This document shows positions 54,018-64,000 of a stretch of DNA of 64,000 nucleotides, one piece after another (the first letter of the stretch is position 1; every line of letters starts with the position of its first letter). Below the pieces are notes generated by a model. The model searched no databases. It worked only from the letters and a program-made list of their open reading frames with translations, and was not told where the DNA came from. Location: assembly GCA_044224095.1 (NCBI GenBank), contig JBGALC010000012.1, positions 1 to 64,000 of the forward strand, given 5' to 3'. Source of the DNA: Micropruina sp044224095 (GTDB lineage: Bacteria > Actinomycetota > Actinomycetes > Propionibacteriales > Propionibacteriaceae). A program made the translations under genes and the position numbers.

Positions 54018-54186
54018 GAACCGCTTCGTGGCGGTTATCGGGACGGCGGTGTCGCTGTTACCCACCTCGAACCGCTCTGTGGTTGCTGTCGGCCATCTCC
54101 CGGTGGGCCTTACCAACCGCGACCCGGTTCGACGCCTTGATGGCCATGCCGTCGGCGGACATTCCCACCAGGAAGCGGTTCGAGCC
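54018..54186. repeat. Right copy of the degenerate ~50-nt repeat array
   Basis: Units start near 54018 (GAACCGCTTCGTGGCGGTTA) and 54069 (GAACCGCTCTGTGGTTGCTG), a 51-base step, with a third block ending ACCAGGAAGCGGTTC. The array ends at the folE stop. On the minus strand the units read NRFLVGMSADGMAIKAS and, in another frame, ERFEVGNSDTAVPITAT, which are alike. Confidence 0.62.
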
Positions 54187-54750
54187 TCAGCCGAGGATCA
54201 GACTCATCGCCTCGGCGCGGGTGGCCGGATTCCGCAGCGCTCCGCGGACCGCCGAGGTGACGGTCTTCGAGCCGGGCTTGCGGACGCCGCGCATGGTCAT
54301 GCACAGGTGCTCGCATTCGACCACCACGATCACCCCGCGCGGTCGCAGATGCTCGACCAGGGCGTCGGCGATCTGCGTGGTGAGCCGCTCCTGCACCTGC
54401 GGACGCTTGGCGAACACGTCGACCAGCCGGGCCAGCTTGCTGAGCCCGGTGATCCGGCCGTCGACGGACGGGATGTAGCCGACGTGGGCCACCCCGGTGA
54501 ACGGCACCAGGTGGTGCTCGCAGGTGCTCCACATCTCGATGTCCTTGACCAGCACCAGCTCGTCGTGGGCGATGTCGAAGGTGGTGCCGAGCACGTCGGC
54601 GGCGTCGGCGTCCAGACCCCCGAAGATCTCCGCGTAGGCGCGGGCGACCCGGGCGGGCGTTTCGCGCAGCCCCTCCCGGTCGGGGTCCTCACCGATGGCG
54701 CTGAGCAACTCTCGGACGGCCGCGGCCACCCGCGGCTGGTCGACCGCCAC
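54187..54750 (-). CDS. folE: GTP cyclohydrolase I
   Basis: 187 residues from a GTG. Zinc-binding CEHHLVPFTG with a second Cys in ECEHLCMTMRG, plus GYIPSVDGRITGLSKLARLVDVFAKRPQVQE. It makes dihydroneopterin triphosphate from GTP, the first folate step. The GTG lies 1 base after the ftsH stop, with GAG close by, so the genes are coupled. Confidence 0.95.
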   Translation of the reverse strand: MAVDQPRVAAAVRELLSAIGEDPDREGLRETPARVARAYAEIFGGLDADAADVLGTTFDIAHDELVLVKDIEMWSTCEHHLVPFTGVAHVGYIPSVDGRITGLSKLARLVDVFAKRPQVQERLTTQIADALVEHLRPRGVIVVVECEHLCMTMRGVRKPGSKTVTSAVRGALRNPATRAEAMSLILG

Positions 54751-54751
54751 C

Positions 54752-56866
<2,115 letters not shown>

Positions 56867-56915
56867 TACCCACCTTTGTTGAGCGCGGCAGCGGCCGCCG
56901 ACCCCCAAGGATAGG

Positions 56916-57467
56916 TCAGGAGTAGACGTGCGGCGACAGCGTCGCGACGTCGCGCAGGTTCCGGTACCGCCCCGCGTAGTCGAGTCCGTAGCCGACGACG
57001 AACTCGTTGGGCAGGTCGAAGCCGACGTACTTCACCTCGACCGGACTGTTCAGGGCGTCGGGCTTGCGGAACATGGCCATCACCTCGAGGCTGGCCGGAT
57101 TGCGCGACTTCAGGTTCTGGATCAGGTAGGCCAGGGTCAGGCCGGTGTCGACGATGTCCTCGACGACCAGCACGTGGCGTCCGGCCAGATCGGTGTTGAG
57201 GTCCTTCAGGATGCGCACCACCCCGGAGCTCTGGGTGCCCGAGCCGTAGGACGAGATCGCCATCCAGTCCATCTCGCAGTGCCGGGTCAGCGTCCGGGAC
57301 AGGTCGGCCATCACCATCAGGGCACCGTTCAGGACGCCGACCAGCAGCAGTTCGCGGCCGGTGTAGTCGGTTTCGATCTCGGTGGCCAGGCTCTGCAGCC
57401 GATCCTGGATCTGGTCGGCCGAGTAGAGCACGTCGGTGAGGTCGGACCGGATGTCGCTGGCGTCCAC
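56916..57467 (-). CDS. hpt: Hypoxanthine-guanine phosphoribosyltransferase
   Basis: 183 residues. The PRPP-binding motif VLVVEDIVDTGLTLAYL and the catalytic-loop segment AISSYGSGTQSSGVVRI are present, with YVGFDLPNEFVVGYGLDY at the C-terminus. It salvages hypoxanthine and guanine. Placed between tilS (32-base gap) and ftsH (49 bases), as in many bacteria. Confidence 0.95.
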   Translation of the reverse strand: MDASDIRSDLTDVLYSADQIQDRLQSLATEIETDYTGRELLLVGVLNGALMVMADLSRTLTRHCEMDWMAISSYGSGTQSSGVVRILKDLNTDLAGRHVLVVEDIVDTGLTLAYLIQNLKSRNPASLEVMAMFRKPDALNSPVEVKYVGFDLPNEFVVGYGLDYAGRYRNLRDVATLSPHVYS

Positions 57468-57499
57468 ACGCGCACCTTAGCGAAACCTGAGCGGAACGT

Positions 57500-58450
57500 T
57501 CACCCGGGGCTCATCGGTGACCCGGCGGCCAGCACCCCGGACCGCCGGACGACGCGGAGGCCGGGCACCTCCACCCACCGCTGGCCGCGCCAGTCGGTGA
57601 CCAGCGCCGCCACCGCCAGGGTGTGCGCCCGGGTCACCTCGGTCGCGCCGCGCGCCAGCAGCCAGCGGCGCAGCACCCGCTGCCGCAGCGCCGCCGGCAG
57701 CTCGCGCAGGCTCGCGCAGGGCAGCTCCGCGGGAGCGGACACGTCCGCGGCGAGCTCGTCGAGGGCGTCGGCGTCCTCGCGGGCCAGGGCCGCCGTCCGG
57801 GCCAGCGCCGCCCCGACGCCCGGGCCGAGCTCCCGCTCCAACACCGGCAGCACGGTCTCGCGGACCCGCACCCGGGCGAACCGCGGCTCGGTGTTGTGCG
57901 GGTCCTCCCACCAGGCGAGCCCCAGTTCCCGGCAGCAGTCCCGGGTGAGCGCCCGCGGCAGGTCCAGCAGCGGGCGCAGGAAGCCGTCCCGGACCGGCGG
58001 CATGCCGGCCAGCGAACGCGTTCCGGAACCCCGCGCCAGCGCCAGCAGCACGGTCTCGGCCTGGTCGTCGCGGGTGTGCCCGAGGTAGCACACCTCACCC
58101 GGACGACGGGCGTCGCCGAGCGCCCGGTAGCGCGCGCGACGTGCCGCCGCCTCGGGGCCGGAGCCGTCCGGCAGCACCCGCACCGTGACGGCGTCCGCCG
58201 GCAGGCCGGCGTCGCGCAGCCCGGCGGCGACGGACTCGGCATGGTCGGCCGAGCCGTCCTGCAGGCCGTGGTCGACCACCACCGCGCGGGCCGGGAAGCC
58301 GAGCCGGCCCGCCGCCAGCCGGACGCCGTGGGCGAGGGCCAGCGAGTCGGCGCCGCCGGAGCAGGCGACCAGCACGTCCTCGCCGTCGTGGGCGTGTTCG
58401 ATGGCCGCGACCACGGCCAGCGTCGCCGGCCCGAGCGCCCGGCGGGCCAT
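57500..58450 (-). CDS. tilS: tRNA(Ile)-lysidine synthetase
   Basis: 316 residues. The PP-loop SGGADSLALAHG, then VVVDHGLQDGS, YLGHTRDDQAETVLLALARGSG and RPLLDLPR are TilS motifs. It makes lysidine at C34 of tRNA-Ile (CAU), so it is essential for decoding AUA. The C-terminal part is short compared with E. coli (432 residues), typical of actinobacteria. Its ATG overlaps the upstream stop (TGATG). Confidence 0.94.
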   Translation of the reverse strand: MARRALGPATLAVVAAIEHAHDGEDVLVACSGGADSLALAHGVRLAAGRLGFPARAVVVDHGLQDGSADHAESVAAGLRDAGLPADAVTVRVLPDGSGPEAAARRARYRALGDARRPGEVCYLGHTRDDQAETVLLALARGSGTRSLAGMPPVRDGFLRPLLDLPRALTRDCCRELGLAWWEDPHNTEPRFARVRVRETVLPVLERELGPGVGAALARTAALAREDADALDELAADVSAPAELPCASLRELPAALRQRVLRRWLLARGATEVTRAHTLAVAALVTDWRGQRWVEVPGLRVVRRSGVLAAGSPMSPG

Positions 58451-59382
58451 CAGGCGATCCGCTCGGGAACCCGGCGCAACCAGTCGGACGGCGTGCGCAA
58501 CTCTCCGGGGGTGGGCAGCGAGCCGGGTGCCCGGAAGGCCAGGTTGAGCCCGTCGACGCCGGCCCGGGCGATCACGGCACGACAGAACCGGGCGCCGTTG
58601 AGGTACTGCTCGCGCTTGGCGCGCAGCCCGAACAGCCGGGAGATGAGCCGGATCAGGCCGCCCGCGTCGCGACGGGCCTCGAACGCGGCGCGCAGCCGCT
58701 CGACCTCGGGCACCAGGCCCCGGCCGGCGGCGTCCATCACCACGTCGGCATGCCCCTCCAGCAGCGACATCACCGCGGTCACCCGGTCGAGGGCGCCGGG
58801 GCTGTCGTCGAACACCTCCCGGAGCAGGTCGAGCAGGTGCTCGGCCAGCCAGGGCGCCGCGCCGAACTGGAACCGGTGGGTCTCCTCGTGCAGGCAGACC
58901 CATTGCCGGAAGCCGTGCGGCTCGACCGCCAGCGCCCGCTCGGCCGCGACGATGTTGGGCGCCACCAGCAGCAGCCGGGGGGTCGGCGAATAGGGGTCGA
59001 ACTGGCCGAGGATGCGGGTGGCCAGCAACGCCAGCACGGCGCCCAGCTGGCCGCCGGCGAGTCCCGCGTTGACCCGGCGCCACAGGTTGTCGGGCGGTCG
59101 CTGACCGGCGGCGCGCAGCATCGCCTCGGCCATGCCGGTCGCCGACTCCACCCAGCCGACCCGGTCGACCACCAGCGTCTCCGCCGTGGCCGGGCTGTCC
59201 AGGCCGCTCGCGACGGCGACGGCGTCGGTCGCCCGGACCGCGCAGGCGCGCAGGTCGGCGACCACCGCCGCCGCATCGGACCGGTGCAGGTCCGGCCCGG
59301 CCGGCGTCAGCAGCCTCCCCGCCGCCGCGGCCGCCCGCCAGTCGACTCCGGGTACCACCGTGGGCGGGTCGACCTCAGCCAC
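58450..59382 (-). CDS. Zinc-dependent metalloprotease of DUF2342 family
   Basis: 310 residues from a GTG at 59382, which overlaps the dacB stop by 8 bases. The zinc motif HEETH sits in WVCLHEETHRFQF, and LLEGHADVVMD later supplies the likely third ligand. The DUF2342 family is sometimes labelled coenzyme F420 biosynthesis-associated, but no role is proven. The dacB-DUF2342-tilS-hpt-ftsH order matches mycobacteria. Confidence 0.87.
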   Translation of the reverse strand: MAEVDPPTVVPGVDWRAAAAAGRLLTPAGPDLHRSDAAAVVADLRACAVRATDAVAVASGLDSPATAETLVVDRVGWVESATGMAEAMLRAAGQRPPDNLWRRVNAGLAGGQLGAVLALLATRILGQFDPYSPTPRLLLVAPNIVAAERALAVEPHGFRQWVCLHEETHRFQFGAAPWLAEHLLDLLREVFDDSPGALDRVTAVMSLLEGHADVVMDAAGRGLVPEVERLRAAFEARRDAGGLIRLISRLFGLRAKREQYLNGARFCRAVIARAGVDGLNLAFRAPGSLPTPGELRTPSDWLRRVPERIA

Positions 59383-60760
59383 AGCCGCACGCCGCCCAGC
59401 GGGCCGTGGTGGTGTCCATCCAGTCGCGGACGGCGAACGGCCGCACCACCTGGTTCGCCATCAGCGCGAAGACCAGGGGCGAGCCGTCCTCGGTGACCAG
59501 GTAGCCGGCCAGCGTGGTCACGTCGCGCAGGCTGCCGGTCTTGGCCCGGACGACGCCGCGCCCGGCCCGCTCGCCGGAGTCGTCGTAGCGGTCGGCCAGC
59601 GTGCCGGTCACGCCGCCGACGGGCAGCCCGGCGATCAGCGGACGGAAGCGGTCCTCGGCGAGCATCAGCCGCATCGCCTTCGCCAGCACCCCGGCGGTGA
59701 CCCGGTTGTCCCGGCTCAGCCCGGAGGTGTCGTCGATCACCATCCCGGGGGCCCACAGGCCCAGTCGTTTCAGGGTCTCCCGCACCGCCCGGGTGGCGCC
59801 GGCGAAGCCGGCCTCGCCGTGGACGGCGATCCCGGCCTGCCGGGTGAGCGTCTCGATGGCGGTGTTGTCGCTGTACCGCAGGATGTGCGCGATCAACTCC
59901 TCGACGGTCGGCGAGTGCACGGCCGCCAGCTGGCCGGCCCCCTCCGGGGCCTTCATCGGGCTCGTCGCGGTGACGGTGATCCCGGCCTTGGCCAGCCGGC
60001 CGGCGAACGTGCCGGCCGCGGTCCGGGCCGGGTTCTCGTCGGCCTTCCCGGTGCGGGTGCGTCCGCCGTCGACGGCCAGCGCCGAGATCGACGCGACCGA
60101 GTAGCGGTAGTTGGGGGTCCAGTGCGGATGCCAGGAACGGCCGGTGAAGAGCCCGGCGTCGTAGCCGAGGGCCACTTTCGTCACCCCGGCCCGCCTGAGT
60201 TCCGCCGCGGTCGCGTCGGCCAGGTCCTGCAGCGAGGCCCGTCCCGCCGTGCGGCGATCGCGCAGCAGCGGATCGCCGCCGCCGCGCAGCACCACCACAC
60301 CCTTCCGCGGGGTGACCGCCGTGGTGGCGAAGGTGCGACCGGCACCGAGCGTCTCCAGTGCGGCCAGCGAGCTGAGCAGCTTCAGCGTGGACGCCGGCAC
60401 GGTGGGCCGGTCGCCGCGGTCGATCAGGGTGCGGCCGGTCTGCGGGTCGATCACCACCATCGAGGTCTTCCCGGCGGCCGCCTTCGGCAGCTTCGGCAGG
60501 CGTCCGAGCAGCGCCTTCGCCGCCGGGGCGGGGGTGGCGGCGAGTTCGTCGAGCGGCAGCGCCGGCGGCCCGGCCGTGGCCGGCGTCCGGTACCCCGGCG
60601 GAGGGCTGGCCGGCAGCGTCACGGTGGTGGACGGCAGCACCGCCGCGCGCCAGCCCGGGACCACCAGCAGCACCCCCGCCGCGACCACCACGACGGCGAG
60701 CAGAACCAGGATCGCCGACCTGATCCGGCGCGCGGCCGTCCGGGCTACCGCTTTCGGCAT
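59375..60760 (-). CDS. dacB: D-alanyl-D-alanine carboxypeptidase/endopeptidase (PBP4-like)
   Basis: 461 residues. An N-terminal signal anchor (~14-33) is followed by a Pro/Ala-rich linker to ~85. Active-site motifs: SxxK in VPASTLKLLSSL, SxN in RYSDNTAIE and KTG in VRAKTGSLRDV, with the domain insertion of class C PBPs between them. It trims or cleaves peptidoglycan peptides outside the membrane. Divergent from ppa. Confidence 0.94.
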   Translation of the reverse strand: MPKAVARTAARRIRSAILVLLAVVVVAAGVLLVVPGWRAAVLPSTTVTLPASPPPGYRTPATAGPPALPLDELAATPAPAAKALLGRLPKLPKAAAGKTSMVVIDPQTGRTLIDRGDRPTVPASTLKLLSSLAALETLGAGRTFATTAVTPRKGVVVLRGGGDPLLRDRRTAGRASLQDLADATAAELRRAGVTKVALGYDAGLFTGRSWHPHWTPNYRYSVASISALAVDGGRTRTGKADENPARTAAGTFAGRLAKAGITVTATSPMKAPEGAGQLAAVHSPTVEELIAHILRYSDNTAIETLTRQAGIAVHGEAGFAGATRAVRETLKRLGLWAPGMVIDDTSGLSRDNRVTAGVLAKAMRLMLAEDRFRPLIAGLPVGGVTGTLADRYDDSGERAGRGVVRAKTGSLRDVTTLAGYLVTEDGSPLVFALMANQVVRPFAVRDWMDTTTARWAACGCG

Positions 60761-60838
60761 GTTGCCCGCGGCGTGGTTGGCGATAGGGTCGAATACGGCA
60801 TCCACGCCATCATGACAGCCTTCGAAAGGGGAACCGTA

Positions 60839-61393
60839 GTGGCCGAGTTCAGCCGCCCCAAGATCCAGCCGAGCGTGCACTTCGATGTCACCATCGAGAT
60901 TCCCAAGGGAACCAAGAACAAGTACGAGATGGACCACCACACCGGTCGGATCCGCCTCGACCGCACCCTGTTCACCTCCACCCAGTACCCCAACGACTAC
61001 GGGTTCATCGAGGGCACCCTCGGTCAGGACGGCGATCCGCTGGACGCCATGGTCCTGGTGCCGGAGGCGACCTTCCCGGGTGCGCTGATCGAATGCCGCG
61101 CGATCGGCATGTTCCGGATGACCGACGAGATGGGCGGCGACGACAAGGTGCTGTGCATCCCCACCGCCGATCAGCGGCAGGACTACCTGACCGAGCTGAA
61201 GGACCTGCCCCAGCTCACCCTGCTCGAGATCGAGCACTTCTTCGCCGTCTACAAGGACCTCGAGCCGGGCAAGTCGGTCGAGGGCGCCGTCTGGGTGGGC
61301 CGCACCGAGGCCGAGAAGGAGATCTACCAGAGCTGGCGGCGGGCCAAGGGCACCGACTACGAGAACGAGTTCACCCGCACCGAAGACGAGTGA
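60839..61393 (+). CDS. ppa: Inorganic pyrophosphatase
   Basis: 184 residues from a GTG with AAAGGGG 7 bases before it; an in-frame ATG at 60812 is less likely. Family I motifs: FDVTIEIPKGTKNKYEMDHHTGRI, YPNDYGFIEGTLGQDGDPLDAMVLV, and DDKVLCIP. It drives biosynthesis by hydrolysing pyrophosphate and fits with ppk1 in the same window. Confidence 0.96.
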   Translation: MAEFSRPKIQPSVHFDVTIEIPKGTKNKYEMDHHTGRIRLDRTLFTSTQYPNDYGFIEGTLGQDGDPLDAMVLVPEATFPGALIECRAIGMFRMTDEMGGDDKVLCIPTADQRQDYLTELKDLPQLTLLEIEHFFAVYKDLEPGKSVEGAVWVGRTEAEKEIYQSWRRAKGTDYENEFTRTEDE

Positions 61394-61884
61394 GAACGCT
61401 GCACCTGCTCCGGCACGCCGAGGCCAACTGGCAGGCCCCCGGGCCCGGCGGCGATCACGCGCGCCGGCTGAGCGCCCGCGGCGTGCAGCAGGCGCGCGGA
61501 GTCGGCGTGCACCTGCGCGGCGCCCGGATCGACCTGATCCTGGCGTCGTCGGCGACGCGGACGGTGCAGACCGCCGAGGCGCTCGGCCTCGGCGTGCCGG
61601 TACGGTCGTGCGACACCATCTACAACGCGGGGGCGAAGAGCATCCTCGAAGAGTTGATGACCGTGCCGGACGGTTGCAGCGGGGTGCTGGTGGTCGGGCA
61701 CGCGCCCGGCATCCCGGCGTTGGCGCACGCCCTGGCCGACGGCTCGTCGGACGCCGAGGCCCGCGCCCTCATCGCCTATCGGTATCCGCCGGCAACACTG
61801 TCGACGCTGACGGTGTACACCTCGTGGGCGAAGCTGCGCACGGCCTGTCTGGTCGCTGCGCGGCTCGCCCCCGAGCCCGGCTGA
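61390..61884 (+). CDS. SixA-like histidine phosphatase
   Basis: 164 residues from a GTG overlapping the ppa stop by 4 bases (GTGA). Catalytic LHLLRHAEANW, LSARGVQQARGVG, SSATRTVQTAEAL and a second-His VVGHAPGIPALAHAL. SixA-type enzymes dephosphorylate phosphohistidine or small molecules; the substrate here is unknown. Coupled to ppa. Confidence 0.85.
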   Translation: MRTLHLLRHAEANWQAPGPGGDHARRLSARGVQQARGVGVHLRGARIDLILASSATRTVQTAEALGLGVPVRSCDTIYNAGAKSILEELMTVPDGCSGVLVVGHAPGIPALAHALADGSSDAEARALIAYRYPPATLSTLTVYTSWAKLRTACLVAARLAPEPG

Positions 61885-62535
61885 TCAGGCCTGCCGGCGC
61901 ACGTAGATCCTGGCGTCACGGCTGCCGGTGCACTCGATCCAGGACCGGATGGCGCACACGTAGGTGGCGTTCTTGCGGCTCTGCGGGTCGACGATCGTCA
62001 CCCTGAACGTGTCCGGCAGGTCCGTGCCGAGGGTACGGACGGCGGCCAGCACCCGGGTGGCGACCGCACAGCTGGTGTTGGTGCTGCGGGCCACCTCGTG
62101 CGTGCAGACGATGGACCCGCGCGGCGGCGTGCTGCTCGGCGGTGTCGCGCTGGGCGACGGCGCGGCGGACGCCGTCACCACCGGCCGGGCACCGACCGTC
62201 TGGCCGATCAGCCAGGCCAGGCTGGCCACCGCGGCGACCAGCGCAATCGTCAGGCTCACCAGCGCCAGCCTGTTGCGCAGCCGGCGCGCCGAGCCATAGG
62301 CGGGCAGGAACCGGCTCGTCTCGTCCGGGTCCCAGTCGGAGTCCTCCGATTCGGTGGCGCCGCCGGTGGGCGCGGCCGTCTCCCCCGGGGCCCCCGCGAA
62401 GCGCGCCGGCGGGTTGTCCGACTGGCTGGGCAGGTCGTCGTCGGCCACCTCGGCGCCCGGCACCGCCCGTCCGCAGCGAGGACAGTGCAGCGCGTGCTCG
62501 AACAGCCGCAGGCCGCAGGCCTCGCACATCAGCAT
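61885..62535 (-). CDS. Zinc-ribbon membrane protein of unknown function
   Basis: 216 residues. The N-terminal zinc ribbon (CEACGLRLFEHALHCPRCGR) has two CxxC pairs. After an acidic linker comes one membrane helix (LALVSLTIALVAAVASLAWLIG, ~90-111). The C-terminal ~75 residues are probably outside, with four cysteines (IVCTHE, TSCAV, VCAIR and IECTG). Function unknown. Converges on the SixA-like gene with the stops adjacent. Confidence 0.68.
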   Translation of the reverse strand: MLMCEACGLRLFEHALHCPRCGRAVPGAEVADDDLPSQSDNPPARFAGAPGETAAPTGGATESEDSDWDPDETSRFLPAYGSARRLRNRLALVSLTIALVAAVASLAWLIGQTVGARPVVTASAAPSPSATPPSSTPPRGSIVCTHEVARSTNTSCAVATRVLAAVRTLGTDLPDTFRVTIVDPQSRKNATYVCAIRSWIECTGSRDARIYVRRQA

Positions 62536-62599
62536 GGAACTCTCCGATCGGAGCGACGGTCGCTGCTCGATTCTGGCACAGCCCGAAACACCCTTCCGG

Positions 62600-63466
62600 T
62601 CAGCGGGACTGCGGCAGCTTCCGGGCGCCGCGGCGGGGCGCCCGCGGCGCCGACGGCGGCGGCACCACCGGGCCGATGTCGCCGTCCGGGGCCTCGTCGA
62701 GGTCGACGATCACCGGGGCGTGATCGCTCGGACCGGTGCCCTTGCGGGCCTGCCGGTCGACCCAGGCCGCGGCCACCCGGGAGGCGGTCGCGGCATCGGC
62801 GAGGATCAGGTCGATCCGCATGCCGAGATCCTGGTGAAACATCCCGGCCCGGTAGTCCCAGTAGCTGAACACCCGCTGGGTCGGCCAGCGGTCACGGACG
62901 ACGTCGCGCAGACCCAGGTCGGCCAGCGCCCGCAGCGCCGACCGCTCGGGCTCGGTGACGTGGGTGTGACCCTCGTAGGCGGCCGGGTCGAAGACGTCGG
63001 CGTCGGCCGGGGCGATGTTCATGTCGCCGCACAGCGCCACCCGCTGCGGGCCGGCGGCGACGCTCGCCCGCAGTGCCGCCAGCCAGTCCAGCTTGTAGCG
63101 GTAGTGGTCGGAATCGGGCACCCGGCCGTTCGGCACGTACAGGCTGTGCACCCGGACGCCGGCACAGTCGGCGCTGATCGCCCGGGCTTCCGGATCCGGG
63201 AACCCGGGCATGCCGGCGAACCCGCGCTCGACGTCCTCCAGCCCCACCCGGGAGAGCAGCGCGACACCGTTCCACTGGCCCTGGCCGTTGCTGGCGAACC
63301 GGTAGCCGCGCTGCGCCAGCGGTTCGGCGAACAGCTCGGCGAACGCGTCGTCGGTGAGCTTGGTCTCCTGCAGGCACACCACGTCGGGACGCCGCTCGTC
63401 GAGCCAGGGCAACAGCCGCGGCACCCGCTGCTTGGCCGAGTTCACATTCCAGGTCGCGATGCGCAC
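62600..63466 (-). CDS. xthA: Exodeoxyribonuclease III
   Basis: 288 residues. TWNVNSAKQRVPRLLPWL, CLQETKL, YVPNGR, CGDMNIAP and a SDHAPVIVDL end match the EEP/ExoIII fold with its metal-binding Glu, Asp-x-Asn and catalytic His. A Pro/Arg-rich tail of ~30 residues follows the last motif. It acts on abasic sites and 3' blocks. The divergent neighbour encodes a uracil-DNA glycosylase, so the two may serve one repair route. Confidence 0.94.
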   Translation of the reverse strand: MRIATWNVNSAKQRVPRLLPWLDERRPDVVCLQETKLTDDAFAELFAEPLAQRGYRFASNGQGQWNGVALLSRVGLEDVERGFAGMPGFPDPEARAISADCAGVRVHSLYVPNGRVPDSDHYRYKLDWLAALRASVAAGPQRVALCGDMNIAPADADVFDPAAYEGHTHVTEPERSALRALADLGLRDVVRDRWPTQRVFSYWDYRAGMFHQDLGMRIDLILADAATASRVAAAWVDRQARKGTGPSDHAPVIVDLDEAPDGDIGPVVPPPSAPRAPRRGARKLPQSR

Positions 63467-63495
63467 CCGGTCAGGCTACGTGGTAGGCAGGGGGC

Positions 63496-64000
63496 GTGCC
63501 CGACCGTACCGACCCGCATCCGGTGACCGGACGGCGGTTCGGCTCCCCCGTTCCGCCCGGCACCGGCTGGCCCGGTGATCCGGCGACGGCGGCGACCCCG
63601 GTCGCCCATGACGCCGCCGACGTGGCCGAGCTGGCCACCGACGCGAACCTGCACCAACTGCAGGCCCGATCGTCGGTGTGTTGCGCCTGCCCGCGGCTGG
63701 TGAGCTGGCGGGAGAGCGTCGCGACGCTCGGCCGCCGGGCGTCCTTCGCCGACCAGCCGTACTGGGGACGCCCGGTGCCCAGCCTCGGCGACGACGCCGC
63801 CGACCTGCTGATCGTCGGCCTGGCGCCGGCGGCCAACGGCGCCAACCGGACCGGTCGGATGTTCACCGGCGACCGCTCCGGCGACTGGCTGTATGCGGCC
63901 CTGTATCGGGCCGGGCTGGCCAGCCGGCCGACCGCGACCCACGCCGGTGACGGCCTGACCCTGCACGACATCCGGATCACCGCGACCGTGCTCTGCGCCC
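63496..64000 (+). CDS. Type-5 uracil-DNA glycosylase (UdgB), partial
   Basis: Starts at a GTG behind an AGGCAGGGG site and runs off the right edge; 168 residues are visible with no stop. The Fe-S/UDG motifs include CACPRLVSWRESVA, YWGRPVPSLGD, LLIVGLAPAANGANRTGR and MFTGDRSGDWLY, which fit the UdgB family active in GC-rich actinobacteria. It removes uracil and other deaminated bases. The remaining Fe-S cysteines and the C-terminal half lie outside the window. Confidence 0.9.
   Translation, partial: MPDRTDPHPVTGRRFGSPVPPGTGWPGDPATAATPVAHDAADVAELATDANLHQLQARSSVCCACPRLVSWRESVATLGRRASFADQPYWGRPVPSLGDDAADLLIVGLAPAANGANRTGRMFTGDRSGDWLYAALYRAGLASRPTATHAGDGLTLHDIRITATVLCA

Noticed and set aside
53769..54116. 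A 115-codon minus-strand ORF upstream of the nuclease-like gene
   Set aside because: It covers the right repeat array and then runs out of frame through the nuclease-like gene; no independent support.
54126..54186. tRNA-like GGTTCGA segments
   Set aside because: They are parts of the repeat units; no cloverleaf or anticodon arm can be drawn.
58450..59083. A longer TilS reading through the DUF2342 gene
   Set aside because: The upstream part is the shadow of the metalloprotease gene; the ATG at 58450 gives a normal TilS N-terminus.

Overview
The window is chromosomal DNA of a high-GC actinobacterium. The markers are actinobacterial: mycothiol genes (mshD, mtr), Lsr2, a GlnR-type regulator with a degenerate receiver, the 33-residue ribosomal protein bS22, a BldC-like regulator, ClpC and a DUF2342 metalloprotease. 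From memory, the right half follows the order of M. tuberculosis Rv3585-Rv3628 (radA, disA, membrane protein, mutY ... clpC1, lsr2 ... DUF3180, folK, folB, folP, folE, ftsH, hpt, tilS, DUF2342, dacB, ppa). Several left-half blocks also match (glnR-mshD; ppk-mutT1; proC-Rv0500A-Rv0500B; Rv0525-Rv0529). Coding is dense and no gene-free stretch exceeds 300 bases. The order Propionibacteriales is a guess. I found no tRNA, rRNA, CRISPR array, insertion sequence or prophage.

Left edge (1-6.8 kb): the 5' part of ilvE, then a four-gene plus-strand operon that is the most unusual locus here. It encodes an Hcp-like tube protein without any other type VI secretion gene, a CHAT caspase-like protease, an alpha/beta hydrolase, and a second CHAT protease anchored in the membrane with an apparently extracytoplasmic CBM9-like domain.

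6.8-13.9 kb: an Fbp-type ferric iron ABC transporter behind a DtxR/IdeR-like box, a NarL-type two-component system, a YceH-methyltransferase fusion and a DUF4184 remnant. 13.9-16.9 kb: cobT, ygfZ, nitrobindin, a tiny membrane protein and dtd.

17-27.8 kb is a nitrogen/phosphate block: glnR, mshD, ppk1, mutT1-like, then phoX divergent from pstSCAB, with Pho-box repeats on both sides of the shared intergenic region. 27.8-32 kb: a DUF2510 protein, an LpqI-like lipoprotein and mycothione reductase. 31.3-35.8 kb: a cytochrome c biogenesis operon (gpm-like, tlpA, ccdA, resB, ccsB) joined by TGATG stop/start overlaps. 35.8-39.0 kb: SRPBCC, glutaredoxin, bS22, BldC-like, proC and asd. 39.0-42 kb: four small metabolic or unknown genes.

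42-64 kb holds DNA repair and housekeeping genes: radA, disA, mutY, clpC (with a ClgR-like box), lsr2, the folate operon, ftsH, hpt, tilS, dacB, ppa, xthA and a partial type-5 uracil-DNA glycosylase. Between folE and folP, usually adjacent, sits an AbiEi/DUF559-like nuclease gene flanked by diverged copies of a roughly 50-nt repeat.
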